A DNA stretch of 64,000 nucleotides from Fidelibacterota bacterium 408169. GTDB lineage: Bacteria; Fidelibacterota; Marinisomatia; Marinisomatales; TCS55. The notes under the pieces were generated by a model. It saw nothing but the letters and a program-made list of their open reading frames with translations. It made no database searches and was not told the DNA's origin. Of this stretch, positions 48,885 through 60,300 are shown piece by piece (position 1 is the stretch's first letter; every line of letters starts with the position of its first letter). A program made the position numbers and the translations under genes. The DNA lies in NCBI GenBank assembly GCA_002256485.1, contig NNSG01000005.1:62001-126000 (forward strand), written 5' to 3'.

Positions 48885-50414
48885 TTACAATCTGTTACAA
48901 TCTTCCGTTAGTGTCTTCATCCGTTGAATAATTTCTTTTGTTAGCTGATTTTTTTTAAATCGCCATTCCCAATTTCCTTCAACTGTACCGGGTGTATTCA
49001 TACGTGCTTTTTCATCCAACCCCAAAATATCCTGTAAAGGAAAAATTACAGTATTAGATTTTGATTGCATTGCTAGAGAAATTAAATCCCAGTTAATTTG
49101 GCTACCATCAGTTCCCAGTAATTCCAATGCATTATTTCTCTCATGAGCAATCTCATCTACAGTTTGAATATTTCCTTTTCCAGGTTTAGTTTGAAACCAA
49201 CCAATGGTAGTATCATTATCATGTGTTCCTGTATAAACGACAATGTTTTCAATTTCTAATTCAGGAATTGATCCATTTAGATTTTCAGTCCCTCCAAAAG
49301 CCATTTGTAATACTTTCATCCCGGGAATATCAAATTTTTCTCTGATTATTTTTGCATCTAAAGCAGCATCACCTAAATCTTCAGCAATAATGGGTTGATT
49401 TCCTAATTTCTTCCTGACTGAAGTTAGCAATTTCTCTCCGGGACCTTTAACCCATTTAGCTTTTATACCGTTTGAAGCTTCCATGGGAATTTCCCAATAT
49501 TTTGCAAAACCATTAAAATGGTCAATTCTGACAATATCGACTAAAGTAAATAAGTATTTTAATCGATCAATCCACCATTTATAATCGGTTTTTTTATGGA
49601 CATTCCAATCGTAAATGGGATGTCCCCACACCTGTCCATCTTTCAAAAAGAAGTCCGGTGGGCAGCCGGATTGAAATTTCATGATACCATTTTCATCCAG
49701 CTTAAATAATTCAGGATTTGCCCAAACATCAGCACTGTCATGGGAAATATAAATAGGAATATCTCCAACAATACGAATTCCTTTTCCATTTGCATATTTT
49801 TTTATCCTTTGCCATTGATCATAAAATAAAAATTGCTGTATTTTTAATTTTTGAATAAATAATTTATTTTCATTTCGAATTTCCTCGAAAACTATATTAT
49901 TGTCAGAAAATTTAATCCCCCATTCAGTCCAGTTTTTATTTTTATGAATCTGTTTCAAAGTCTGAAATAGTGTATAACTGTTTAACCAGTATTCATTTTC
50001 TAAACAATATGATTCGAAATGTTGTTTATTTGTTTCTGATTCGTATTCCAAAAAATTTTTGCAAGCAATATCCAAGATTTTTTTTCGATCAGATATGATT
50101 TTTTTGTATTCTACTTTTTGTGAAGAATATTGCTTAAACCCATTTAAATCTTCCTGTTTCAAATATCCGTCTTCAATGAGGGTATCAATACTAATCAGCA
50201 ATGGATTGTTTGCAAATGCGGAAACAGTTGTATAAGGAGAATTACATGATCCTGTGTCACCAGTTGGTAGAATTTGCCAAAGACTTTGGTTCATTTCAGA
50301 AAGCATATCAATGAATCGAATCGCCTCTTTCCCTATTTCACCAATTCCATAGGGACCAGGCAACGAAGTTATGTGCAGAAGAATACCGCTTTCTCTAGGG
50401 AAAAATTTCAACAA
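48885..50414 (-). CDS. malQ: 4-alpha-glucanotransferase (amylomaltase, GH77)
   Basis: A 509-aa cytoplasmic GH77 enzyme that transfers glucan segments between maltodextrins and frees glucose. It opens R-E-S-G-I-L-L-H-I-T-S-L-P. Nucleophile Asp is in R-I-D-H-F-N-G (about residue 295), acid/base Glu in I-A-E-D-L-G (about 341), and the third Asp in G-T-H-D-N-D-T (about 396). The start is a TTG (50412-50414), with AAGGA just upstream; the next codon is also TTG. Second gene of the operon, 30 bp after trmB. Confidence 0.95.
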   Translation of the reverse strand: MLKFFPRESGILLHITSLPGPYGIGEIGKEAIRFIDMLSEMNQSLWQILPTGDTGSCNSPYTTVSAFANNPLLISIDTLIEDGYLKQEDLNGFKQYSSQKVEYKKIISDRKKILDIACKNFLEYESETNKQHFESYCLENEYWLNSYTLFQTLKQIHKNKNWTEWGIKFSDNNIVFEEIRNENKLFIQKLKIQQFLFYDQWQRIKKYANGKGIRIVGDIPIYISHDSADVWANPELFKLDENGIMKFQSGCPPDFFLKDGQVWGHPIYDWNVHKKTDYKWWIDRLKYLFTLVDIVRIDHFNGFAKYWEIPMEASNGIKAKWVKGPGEKLLTSVRKKLGNQPIIAEDLGDAALDAKIIREKFDIPGMKVLQMAFGGTENLNGSIPELEIENIVVYTGTHDNDTTIGWFQTKPGKGNIQTVDEIAHERNNALELLGTDGSQINWDLISLAMQSKSNTVIFPLQDILGLDEKARMNTPGTVEGNWEWRFKKNQLTKEIIQRMKTLTEDCNRL

Positions 50415-50444
50415 ATGTTCCTTAATTATTCCTATTTGAAAGGG

Positions 50445-51266
50445 TTAGATTTTGTTTTGAGCTTGATCAATCAACTTGTCCAAATCAAACTCATCTTTTT
50501 GCATGATGTTTTTAACTGTTGGATTGATATCTATATTTAACCGTTGTCCAGCAAGGGTGATATCCAAGACAATGTAATCTGAAGCGATCTTCGTAATTGC
50601 AGGATTTGAAGTCCAAATAGCCCGCCCATTATTTTCTGATGCACTTCCCATAATCGTAATTTTATGATCAATAACCAGCACAACCTTTGGTTGCCAAATT
50701 TTTTGAATATCAACTTCATTTAAATTATATGAAATTGCTGTACCAAGAGGATTTTTTATAGTAGAAAATGAAAATATGATTATATCTACATTTCGATCAT
50801 TAGCAGCTATTAATTCTTTATCTACTTTTTCTAATTCTCTATTCCATACATTAATTATTATTGAAGAATTAGCATTATTAATTGCCTCACGCATTTTAAA
50901 AATAAGATTATCATAACCATGTATATGCCAGAAATCAAATGCTTCTTCATCTAGCTCCAAATTGTCTAAAGCTGTATTAAGGTTACCAATTTGATGTTCA
51001 TGCATGCTTTGCAAATGTTCAATAAGCGATGAAGGTGATAAAGGAATAAATTTTTTGGGAGAGTTTCCTTCAGAGTTAACTATACCCATTTTTTCCATGC
51101 GGTTCAATGTGGCATAGATTGCAGAACGAGGAATACCAGAATCTTTACTTATTTCATATCCGGTTGAAGGACTATTGTGCAGCAAACTTATATACGCTTT
51201 GGCAGCATTTGCTGAAAATCCAAATTGTTCCAGCAAATTGATAATGTCTTTTTCTGTTGCTGTCAT
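50445..51266 (-). CDS. TrmB-family transcriptional regulator
   Basis: A 273-aa regulator. Residues about 10-80 form the TrmB winged helix-turn-helix (A-K-A-Y-I-S-L-L, G-I-P-R-S-A-I-Y-A-T-L-N-R-M), then a short coiled segment (about 90-115) and a C-terminal ligand-binding domain of the phospholipase-D-like TrmB type. Archaeal TrmB proteins sense maltose, trehalose or glucose and control sugar genes. Here the gene heads the glucan operon and faces the plus-strand amylase operon; the perfect 22-bp palindrome at 51346-51367 lies in the shared gap, so it probably controls itself and its neighbours. The effector sugar is unknown. Confidence 0.9.
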   Translation of the reverse strand: MTATEKDIINLLEQFGFSANAAKAYISLLHNSPSTGYEISKDSGIPRSAIYATLNRMEKMGIVNSEGNSPKKFIPLSPSSLIEHLQSMHEHQIGNLNTALDNLELDEEAFDFWHIHGYDNLIFKMREAINNANSSIIINVWNRELEKVDKELIAANDRNVDIIIFSFSTIKNPLGTAISYNLNEVDIQKIWQPKVVLVIDHKITIMGSASENNGRAIWTSNPAITKIASDYIVLDITLAGQRLNIDINPTVKNIMQKDEFDLDKLIDQAQNKI

Positions 51267-51345
51267 TATAGTCTTCTATTAATAATTCTTACAGTTTGAT
51301 TAAATTGTGTTGAGACGTTTACCGGAATATACTTAATTTATAAAC

Positions 51346-51367
51346 AGTAACTCAATAGTGAGTTACT
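51346..51367. promoter_or_regulatory. Candidate TrmB-type operator, perfect palindrome
   Basis: AGTAACTCA-ATAG-TGAGTTACT, with 9-bp arms complementary at every position. It lies 79 bp upstream of trmB and 32 bp upstream of the amylase GTG. A half-site TGACTCA lies at 51383-51389, between it and the start codon. It is the clearest copy of the four in the island, which supports autoregulation of trmB. Confidence 0.75.
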
Positions 51368-51399
51368 AATTTTTTAATTAACTGACTCAATAGTAATTC

Positions 51400-53241
51400 G
51401 TGCGACTCATACTTTTTGTATCATTATTCAGCGCTGTTTCATTAGCATTTGACAGGCCTTCTTGGGCTGAAGATGCCATCTGGTACCAAATATTCCCGGA
51501 GCGCTTTTACAACGGTGATTTGACAAATGATCCGACAGTAGAAAGTCTGGTGGGTACATGGCCTTGGGATGTGCAATCGGAATGGCAGCGTTCACCATGG
51601 ACATCGGATTGGTATGAATTTCAGCCGTGGGAAAAAAAGAACGGACATGATTTTCGATACCAGTTTCAGATTCGGCGATATGGGGGCGATATCCAAGGTG
51701 TCATTGATAAATTGGATTACTTAGAGCAACTGGGCATTAACGCCATTTATTTTAATCCTGTTTTCGATTCCCCTTCCTCACATAAATACGGCGCTGCATA
51801 TTATCATCATATCGATCGGTATTTTGGACCTAATCCCAATGACGATTCAGAAATAATCAATAAAGAAGTTCATGCAGATCCTACAACCTGGCAGTGGACA
51901 CATGCAGATAAATTATTCCTGGAATTAATCCAAAAAGCACACGATAGGAATATTAAAATCATTATTGATGGTGTGTTCAATCATGTGGGCCTCACCTTCT
52001 GGGCCTTTCAGGATGTTATCCAAAAGAAGCAAGACAGTCCCTATTATAATTGGTTTGTTATTGAAGGATCAACGCTCCAAGACGCAGGGCATGCCAATGA
52101 ATTTCAAGAACTTCCAGGTCTTTTTGCCGATAAATATGGTTATCTTAAATACAAAGGTTGGGTAGCAGATTTACCGGCATTCAGGCAAGATGAATATGGT
52201 CCAATTGAACCAGTTCGCAATCATTTGCATGATGTGATTAAACGCTGGATGGACCCAAATGGCGATGGTGATCCATCAGACGGCGTGGACGGCTGGCGGC
52301 TGGATGTAGCAGAACGTATCAGTATAAATTTTTGGGATATGTTTGGTGAATGGGTTCGGGATATAAATCCTGATGCATATATTACAGGTGAAATCTGGTG
52401 GGAAGATTACTGGAATAATAAACAATTTAATGCATCCCCTTGGTTTCAGAATAACCGTTTTGACGCAGTGATGAATTATCGTTTTGGCGATGCCATGTTC
52501 AAATTTTTTATTGATGAACAGACCCAAATCACACCATCTGAACTGGGTAGCCTTTTGGATGAAATCATATCAGACTATGGATTGGAAAGAACATTAATCC
52601 TCCAGAATGTTTTGGATAGCCACGATATGGAGCGGTTAGCATCGGCAATAGTGAATCCTGACCGCTGGATAGATCACGGGAATAATACTTGGTATAACAG
52701 AGAGTTTGATATTCGGAAACCGAATACTAATGAAAGACAAGTACAGAAAACGATTATAACATTTCAATTTTTATTTCCCGGAGCGCCCTTTATTTATTAT
52801 GGTGATGAAGCAGGTATGTGGGGTGCAGATGATCCGGATTGCCGAAAACCAATGCTGTGGCCTGAATTTACGTATGAATCGGAAAAAGCTCATTTCTGCG
52901 ATCAATTGGATGACTGTTCTGATTCGAGGCCCATTGATAACGTTGCAGTTGATGAGAATATATTCAACCATTATCGTCAATTAATTTCTCTACGGAATAA
53001 TCATAAAGCTCTCACGAAAGGCGAATACCGGACGGTTTATACGAATAATAAAACAGGTGTGTTTTCCTTTGAACGATTTAATAATAATGAGCGAATTTTG
53101 GCTGTTTTCAATGGATCAAAAAAACCTGTTTCTATCATAGAAGACATGTTTCCTGATGAACAATCAAATTGGAAGCAGATTTTTGGTGATAATTCAAATA
53201 AATTAAACGGAAAAGATGTACAGATTTTTATTCATAATTAG
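51400..53241 (+). CDS. Exported GH13 alpha-amylase/neopullulanase-type enzyme
   Basis: A 613-aa exported GH13 enzyme with a signal peptide (RLILFVSLFSAVSLA) and no lipobox. The mature protein begins near the catalytic domain: A-I-W-Y-Q-I-F-P-E-R-F. Region I G-V-F-N-H (about 188), nucleophile Asp in G-W-R-L-D-V-A (about 297), Glu in T-G-E-I-W-W (about 329), Asp in D-S-H-D-M-E-R-L (about 405). W-R-L-D-V-A-E resembles cyclomaltodextrinase/neopullulanase members. GTG start. First gene of the five-gene operon; the next gene begins inside its 3' end. Probably periplasmic or secreted, trimming oligosaccharides. Confidence 0.9.
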   Translation: MRLILFVSLFSAVSLAFDRPSWAEDAIWYQIFPERFYNGDLTNDPTVESLVGTWPWDVQSEWQRSPWTSDWYEFQPWEKKNGHDFRYQFQIRRYGGDIQGVIDKLDYLEQLGINAIYFNPVFDSPSSHKYGAAYYHHIDRYFGPNPNDDSEIINKEVHADPTTWQWTHADKLFLELIQKAHDRNIKIIIDGVFNHVGLTFWAFQDVIQKKQDSPYYNWFVIEGSTLQDAGHANEFQELPGLFADKYGYLKYKGWVADLPAFRQDEYGPIEPVRNHLHDVIKRWMDPNGDGDPSDGVDGWRLDVAERISINFWDMFGEWVRDINPDAYITGEIWWEDYWNNKQFNASPWFQNNRFDAVMNYRFGDAMFKFFIDEQTQITPSELGSLLDEIISDYGLERTLILQNVLDSHDMERLASAIVNPDRWIDHGNNTWYNREFDIRKPNTNERQVQKTIITFQFLFPGAPFIYYGDEAGMWGADDPDCRKPMLWPEFTYESEKAHFCDQLDDCSDSRPIDNVAVDENIFNHYRQLISLRNNHKALTKGEYRTVYTNNKTGVFSFERFNNNERILAVFNGSKKPVSIIEDMFPDEQSNWKQIFGDNSNKLNGKDVQIFIHN

Positions 53242-54490
53242 TCTTATTTCTTCACTTTTCGTTTCTTGTGAAAAACCTAACGAGCAGACATTAGCCAATG
53301 TTAATGAAAAAGCGATTTCTTTGGAATCCTTTCTTCCGCGTTATACTGATTTTCTTTCCAAAACCCACCACCAAGACAATCTTTTAAATCGACATATTTT
53401 CCTTAACTCTATGATTGATGAACAATTGATTGTTGATTATGCTGCGGATAATAATATAGTGAACGATCCGAAAGTCAACCGTGAAAAACAACGCATGTAT
53501 GATCAGCTTTTGCTGAATCAATTTTTTGAACATGAAATATCGCCTCGAACAAAAGCGACTGATCCGGAATTACGGCGGTTGTTTACCTGGTCAAAAACAT
53601 CGCTCCATGTTCGTCATCTTTTCGCAAGAGATTTGGAGTCTATCAAATCAATTCAAATGGAATTAGAAAACGGTGCTGATTGGAATACATTGGCGCAAAC
53701 ATGCTTTAATGATCCCGTTTTAAAAGAAAAGGGTGGAGATTTAGGTTGGATCAATATGGGTGATATGGACCCTGCTTTTGAAGTTATGGCGTATTCTCTG
53801 AAGGATACTGATATTTCGGATCCTGTGAAAACGAAATATGGATTTAGTATCATACAGGTCATGGAACGAGAAAAAGATATTTTTCTCACAGAACAGGATT
53901 ATCAGCTGGAAAAAATATGGCTGGAAATCATGGCTGCACAGTATAAAAAATTACCGGCAATTCGGGCATATACAGACAGTGCTGAATCACAGTTGGGAAT
54001 CCAATTTGAACAAGAGGCGTTGAATGATTTATTTCTTGTTATTAAAAATAATAATGAGTCACATAACATTTATAGTCGCTCTGAATTGGTGTTTTTTCAC
54101 AATGGTAATAAATGGACTGTCCGGGAAACATATTCAAAATTAAACGAATTGTCTTCAAGACAATTTAATCACATAATAATGAAAGAAAATTTAATCAGTA
54201 TTATTAAAGGACTTGCCGTACGAGAACAATTTTTACAAAAAGCAGAAAGATTAAATCTGCACAAAACACCGCTCTTTACCGAAACATTGGATCAAAAACA
54301 TAATTCATATTTAATCAATTTATGCTTGAATAAACTATACGACACTGTACCGTTTGACATTGATGATCGATCACAACACATTAAAACAGCTTATTTAAAC
54401 TTTCGGAATGAGCTCGCTGACAAAAGTTCAATTACAATAGATAGCCTTGCAGTGAAATCGTTCGTATTAAATCAACGAGTTGCATCATGA
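53216..54490 (+). CDS. PpiC/SurA-type peptidyl-prolyl isomerase lipoprotein
   Basis: A 424-aa lipoprotein (F-V-S-C lipobox near residue 18) with an N-terminal SurA-like helical domain and a parvulin-type rotamase domain at about residues 125-220 (H-V-R-H-L-F-A, G-G-D-L-G-W, D-P-A-F-E-V-M-A). Chaperones of this class help outer-membrane proteins fold. Its ATG lies 26 bp inside the amylase gene, and its stop overlaps the TonB receptor start (ATGA). Placement suggests it assists the receptor and PorV-like protein made by the same operon (inference). Confidence 0.88.
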   Translation: MYRFLFIISLISSLFVSCEKPNEQTLANVNEKAISLESFLPRYTDFLSKTHHQDNLLNRHIFLNSMIDEQLIVDYAADNNIVNDPKVNREKQRMYDQLLLNQFFEHEISPRTKATDPELRRLFTWSKTSLHVRHLFARDLESIKSIQMELENGADWNTLAQTCFNDPVLKEKGGDLGWINMGDMDPAFEVMAYSLKDTDISDPVKTKYGFSIIQVMEREKDIFLTEQDYQLEKIWLEIMAAQYKKLPAIRAYTDSAESQLGIQFEQEALNDLFLVIKNNNESHNIYSRSELVFFHNGNKWTVRETYSKLNELSSRQFNHIIMKENLISIIKGLAVREQFLQKAERLNLHKTPLFTETLDQKHNSYLINLCLNKLYDTVPFDIDDRSQHIKTAYLNFRNELADKSSITIDSLAVKSFVLNQRVAS

Positions 54491-57393
54491 AATGCATTCG
54501 TCACTCAATTTTATTCTTTGTTTTACCCGGCATACTTTTTGCTGGTACAACAGGAAAGTTAACCGGCGTTCTTTCAGATCAGGAAACCGGAGATCCACTC
54601 ATTGGCTGTAATATTATTTTAACAGGGACAGATTTGGGAACGGCATCGGATATAAACGGTGAGTATTTTATATTAAATATCCCACCCGGACAATATTCAG
54701 TTCGATTTCAAATGATCGGATATGAAACAGTTGTTTCGCAAAAAGTTCGTATTTCCATTGATAAAACGACAAGACTTAATGCTGCTTTAGGTATAGAAAT
54801 TATTGAAGGATCCGAAGTGGTTGTCACAGCAGAGCGGAAATTAATCGAATTTGATGTTACGCAATCAGAAGCACGTGTAACTTCTGATCAATTGGATGCC
54901 ATGCCGGTAACTGAGGTGAGCGATGTGCTTCGACTGCAAGGCGGAATAACCCAGGATGCTGGCGGCGGTCTCCACATGCGAGGAGGAAGAAGTAATGAAA
55001 TTTCTTACATGGTGGACGGCGTACCAATGTCTGATTCGTATGACGGAGGAATTTCTGTTCAAATTGAAAACGATAATATTCAGGAATTGCAGGTCATCAG
55101 CGGAACCTTCAATGCCGAATATGGGAAAGCGCTTACCGGTGTAGTAAATATGGTTACCAAAGACGGTGGAAATAATTTTGAAGGATTTCTTAATATTTAT
55201 TCCGGTGACCACATCACTACTGATCCCATTTACCCAAATCTTGACTCATATTCAATGAAAAACGATGTGAGTATATCAGCAAATGTAAGCGGTCCCATTA
55301 TCTCAGGATTTCTCACATTCTATTCTTCCGGCAGAATCAATAAATCAAACGGCTGGTTAAATGGCATGCAAACCTTTACCCTGTATGGCGATACACTTTT
55401 TAATGATCAAAATAACAATGGCTATCGTGATAATAACGAATCTTTACAAGATCCTGATTACAAAAGTATGAATTGGTTTAAGGCATGGTCAACACAAAAT
55501 AAATTCACACTAAAAATAAGCCCTGTTACAAAAATTAAACTGAATACCATTTTAGACGGTCATCAATCCCAAGGGTTTGACCAAAGTCGTCAACTGGTTC
55601 ATGATGGCAGAAAAACCAACTATTACAGTGGTCAATTTTTGGGTGTTAATCTCTCCCATTCATTTTCATCCACCTCCTTTTTTGAATTCAACGCTACACA
55701 GTTTACCCATCGCTATGAATCCTATTTATTCGAAGATCCTCTTGACCCTAGATATATTACTCCCGATAGTCTATACTGGGCACATATTCAAGGAGAGTTA
55801 CCTGAATACATTTTGAATGAATTTGGTCCCGAAACAAACTATTTTCCTCAATATACATTTAATAGGTGGGGTGTAGAAACGGATCGATTTAAACGAAAAA
55901 CAGTCACGCAAAGTTTAAAGTTTGATTATACGAATCAAATCAACAAATACAACCAGATTAAAGCAGGGTTTAATTTGAGCCGCCACCAATTATCGCTGGA
56001 CACATATGCGTTAGTTGATTCTTCCCAAGCCGACCAAATCTTTACGCCAATTATTCCGAAAATTGGAAGTTTTAATCGTTCCACCTATGAATTCAATCCA
56101 ACAGAAATGTCATTTTATTTACAGGATAAAATTGAGTACGGTGATATGATTATTAATGTAGGACTCCGCTTTGAAACATTTGATCCGAAATCACAAACAC
56201 CGAAAAATATTCATGAACCTTACATCCAAGATCCACGGAATCCTGCATTGGACACTTTATCTATGGACGAATTAGAAAATCTTGATTGGGGAGCAATTTC
56301 CTATTTTGATGAAGACAGCCTCGGTAATCCTGTTTCTCATAACTATGCTGAATATTATGACAGGTTCAATGACCAACCAGATTTAATAAATCAAAAAGGA
56401 TGGTGGAAAAAAACAACTGTAAAATCACAATTCAGCCCGAGGCTTGCTGTTGCCTATCCTATTTCCGATAAAGGTGTTATTCATTTTGCCTACGGTTATT
56501 TTTTCAAAATTCCCGATTTTCACCTATTATATAATGATACAGAATATAAACTTACCGAAACGGGTACCAATTTCGGAATCTTTGGCAACCCTGATTTGAA
56601 ACCAGAAACAACCGTCAGTTATGAATTGGGTTTAAGACAGGAAATTGGTTTTAATACCAAAATAGAGCTAAAAGGGTATTACAGGGATGCCCGGGATTAT
56701 GTTTCAAGTGGCATTCCCATTGATTTAGGGGATGGAAAATCATATTATATTTATGTAAATAAAGATTATTCTAATTCACGGGGGGTCATACTTACTCTTT
56801 ATAAACAGTTTACTCAAAATCTAGGCTGGAATTTGGATTATACTTATCAAATAGCAGAAGGATCTAATTCAAACCCAAATGAAGAATTTGGGGCAGTCTT
56901 GGCAGGTAAGGAACCAACTCGTTCTATCATACCTCTTGATTGGGACCAAACCCATAATATAAATGGTGCTCTATTTTGGACTTATAATGGCTGGGGGGTA
57001 AACACCATTTTTCAATATGGCAGTGGATATCCCTATACACCTGTCATAACCAATTATGAGCAACAAGGTGAAGTTCTTTCTAATGTACTCATTCGAAACA
57101 GTCGCCGTAAAATGAGTACACTTAGAATAGATGCTAAATTATTTAAAGAAATTTCTTTTGGCTCATTTAAGGGTAAAATATATATAAATATTTATAATGT
57201 GTTAGACCGGCGAAATGAAATTAATGTTTTCGGGGATTCTGGTCGTTCAAGTGAAACGATTGAAAGTACTCGCGCAGAAGTTCTTTCTCCATTCGAACCT
57301 TTAAGACCTAATACTCTCGAAGAATTTTTCAATCATCCAGACTGGTATGACGAGCCCAGAGAAATACAGTTCGGAGTCCAATTCGTATGGTAA
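54487..57393 (+). CDS. TonB-dependent receptor with carboxypeptidase-regulatory-like N-terminal domain
   Basis: A 968-aa outer-membrane receptor. A signal peptide is followed by a CarbopepD_reg-type beta-sandwich (about residues 24-110), a TonB-box-like segment (S-E-V-V-V-T-A-E-R near 115), the plug (about 120-230, M-R-G-G-R-S-N-E-I-S-Y-M-V-D-G-V-P) and a barrel ending in aromatic F-V-W. The fold and size are SusC-like, but no SusD gene follows. It probably carries maltodextrins across the outer membrane with TonB energy. ATGA coupling joins it to the PPIase gene, and it overlaps the next gene by 7 bp. Confidence 0.92.
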   Translation: MKCIRHSILFFVLPGILFAGTTGKLTGVLSDQETGDPLIGCNIILTGTDLGTASDINGEYFILNIPPGQYSVRFQMIGYETVVSQKVRISIDKTTRLNAALGIEIIEGSEVVVTAERKLIEFDVTQSEARVTSDQLDAMPVTEVSDVLRLQGGITQDAGGGLHMRGGRSNEISYMVDGVPMSDSYDGGISVQIENDNIQELQVISGTFNAEYGKALTGVVNMVTKDGGNNFEGFLNIYSGDHITTDPIYPNLDSYSMKNDVSISANVSGPIISGFLTFYSSGRINKSNGWLNGMQTFTLYGDTLFNDQNNNGYRDNNESLQDPDYKSMNWFKAWSTQNKFTLKISPVTKIKLNTILDGHQSQGFDQSRQLVHDGRKTNYYSGQFLGVNLSHSFSSTSFFEFNATQFTHRYESYLFEDPLDPRYITPDSLYWAHIQGELPEYILNEFGPETNYFPQYTFNRWGVETDRFKRKTVTQSLKFDYTNQINKYNQIKAGFNLSRHQLSLDTYALVDSSQADQIFTPIIPKIGSFNRSTYEFNPTEMSFYLQDKIEYGDMIINVGLRFETFDPKSQTPKNIHEPYIQDPRNPALDTLSMDELENLDWGAISYFDEDSLGNPVSHNYAEYYDRFNDQPDLINQKGWWKKTTVKSQFSPRLAVAYPISDKGVIHFAYGYFFKIPDFHLLYNDTEYKLTETGTNFGIFGNPDLKPETTVSYELGLRQEIGFNTKIELKGYYRDARDYVSSGIPIDLGDGKSYYIYVNKDYSNSRGVILTLYKQFTQNLGWNLDYTYQIAEGSNSNPNEEFGAVLAGKEPTRSIIPLDWDQTHNINGALFWTYNGWGVNTIFQYGSGYPYTPVITNYEQQGEVLSNVLIRNSRRKMSTLRIDAKLFKEISFGSFKGKIYINIYNVLDRRNEINVFGDSGRSSETIESTRAEVLSPFEPLRPNTLEEFFNHPDWYDEPREIQFGVQFVW

Positions 57394-60300
57394 AACAATC
57401 ATTCATTTTATTATTTTTAAGTTTATTCATATTTGCACAATCAGAAGAACGTGGTGACCCGGATTATCGTCGCTCAACAAATATTGATGTAAATAAAGTT
57501 CGTACCACAATCTTTAATTTTGGTATTACTGGTCGTACCAGTGCTAACCCCGGTGAAATACCATACGAATGGCCTGTAAATTCAAATCAACATTATATTG
57601 CCATGACTGCCTTGGCTGTTGGAGCAGAAGTGCAAACAAACTCTGAGGTAATCAGGCCCCTTGTCACTATCCCCTTTCGTTCAGACCAATCAGGGAACTC
57701 CATGGCATGGGAGCCTGTCCCAGGTTATTTAAATCCAAATTCCCAAAAGATTGCCATTAGCGATGATGAAAATACATGGCCAATTACTTGGCCGGACAAG
57801 ATGGATGACAATAACGATCCTGGGTGGACGGATTCGTGGAATGGATATTTTGGAAAAAATCAATTTAATGCACAACAAGAGATTTATTATAAAACGTCTG
57901 ATGACAGAAATTTTATTGTTGGAATTCCTTATTCTCCGGATACTACAGATTTGAGTAGAAATGGTGCAGGGTTGCTTTCCGGTGTTCGCATCATGGAATG
58001 GAAGCAAATCCTTATCGAAGATGTGGTATTCATTCTCCACGAAATCACCAATGATGGATCGTATGATTACGATAAAGTCTCTTTTTCCTTATGGCTAGCA
58101 GACCTTGTGGGTGGAGATGGAGACAGTGGTGATGATACGCCCGATTTTGATTTAATTTATGACGTTGCCTGGTCCATGGACAGTGATGGAATCGGCAATG
58201 CTGCTTTTGGTACCGATCCGGTAGGTGTGGCAGCGACTTCCTTTATTGAAACTCCAGGAAACAATACGGACCGTATTGATAATGATGGTGATGGTGAAGA
58301 AAATGGTCCAATTATTCTCGAAACGATGATCGAAAATGAAATCCTGGGAAATGCTATTGACGATAATTATAATGGCCTTGTGGACGAAAACATGACCCAT
58401 GTTCCCTTTGGCGATCAATTGGGTGTGAGTTACTCAGACCATATTGATAATGACAATGATGCTGAAGAAGGCAGCCCCACAATTACACAAGAAATGATTA
58501 ACGCCGCTAATTCGGGGCTTTGGAGTATTTGGCCCAATTTAAATGATGATATTCAAGATTCCATCATTCATATCATCGGATTAGATGAGGCTGATTTGGA
58601 TTTGGCTTATGCGGATGGAATTGATAATAACGCTGATCCTGAAAATCCGTATTTACTGGAATATCCCATGGGGCTGGGAGCAGAAGTCAATTCCCCACTG
58701 GTAGATTCTGCCATGGTTCTGTCTGCTACCGATGATGAATGGCTTCGCTTCAGAGTACCAAATACAAATATCATTCTCTATGACGTTAATTTTGAAGATA
58801 TTGGTAAACCCTATGCAGACGGTATTGATAATGATGGAGATGGTGCTGTTGATGAAGGCATCGATGAAGGCATTGATGAAATGATTGACGAATCACGGGA
58901 TGATTTTATTGACAATGACAGTGACTGGGAATTTTCTGACGATGTGGGAATTAATGGCGATGAATCCGGAGGCTTGACTGCAGGTGTAGGTGATCAAAAA
59001 CCCACCTCCGGTTCCGGAACAGGTTTCCCTGGTGAACCCAATATTGATAAAACAGATGTGTCCGAATCAGATCAAATGGGGCTTACGGCTGTTGGTTATG
59101 ACCCTGCAGGATCTATTCCTGTTACAAGTGATAATTACCTTTGGTTATTTTATATGACTCCAGGTAGTTATTGGCAGCCACCAGCAGGGGGACAACCGCC
59201 GGGAGATTATGATTTATTTGTTACATCGGGATTTTTTCCTCTTGAATCAGGCCAAACTGAACGGATTGCTATGGCGGTTACTTTAGGAAATAACGAAGCG
59301 GATGCATTGCGAAACAAAGCTGTGGCACAAACAACCTACGATTTTGATTATCAATTTGCCAAAGCTCCAAATCCTCCAAATGTGTCAGCAGTTTCTACCG
59401 ATGGAGAGGTGACACTTTATTGGGATGAAAGTGCAGAGCAATCTGTTGACAAATATATGGGAGAAGTAACTAATGGTGTTGATCTTGAAGATTTTGAAGG
59501 TTATAAAATATATAGAGCTACTGACTTTGAATTTAATGATGCCTACACTATCACCGATGGTGAAGGAAATCTGACCTTTTTAGAACCCTACTCTCAAAAT
59601 GGTGAAAATGCCCAATGGGATTTAATAGACGGCAGAAGCGGCTGGCATCCGGTGGATTTAAATGGAATTAAATTTTATCTGGGAGATGACACTGGATTAG
59701 AACATTCCTATGTTGATGAAAACGTTGTGAATGGTCAGCGATATTTTTATGCTGTCGTCTCTTATGATTATGGTGGTGACTTAACCAACAATATTATTCC
59801 CAGTGATTCACCCATGAAGCTTCGGGTCAATTCATTGACCGGTACTATTGAAATGGGACCGAACGTGGTTGAGGTGGTGGCATCCCCGCCTGCTGCCGGT
59901 TATACAGATGCGCAATTTGAAGGTAAAACCATTAATCATATATCCGGCACATCCAGCGGTGAAATATATCTGGATATAATTGATCCCATGGCAATCAAAG
60001 ATCACCATACATACAGGATCACGTTTGAAGATACCACACTGGCAAACCAGCAAGGTCCGGCCGGTTACGATACAATCACAACAAAATCATATTATTTAGT
60101 GGATATCACATTTGAAAACGATCCTGATACTCTCATTAATAATGATCATTATTTGCCAAAGTCTGATGCACAAATCATAGACGGCTTCCAATTAGCGTTT
60201 AACAATATTGATGAATTAAGATATAATGATGATAAATCTTATTGGTCTAGGGACAGTATTTGGACCTTCAGGGTTCAACGCTATTCTACTTTCAATGTTA

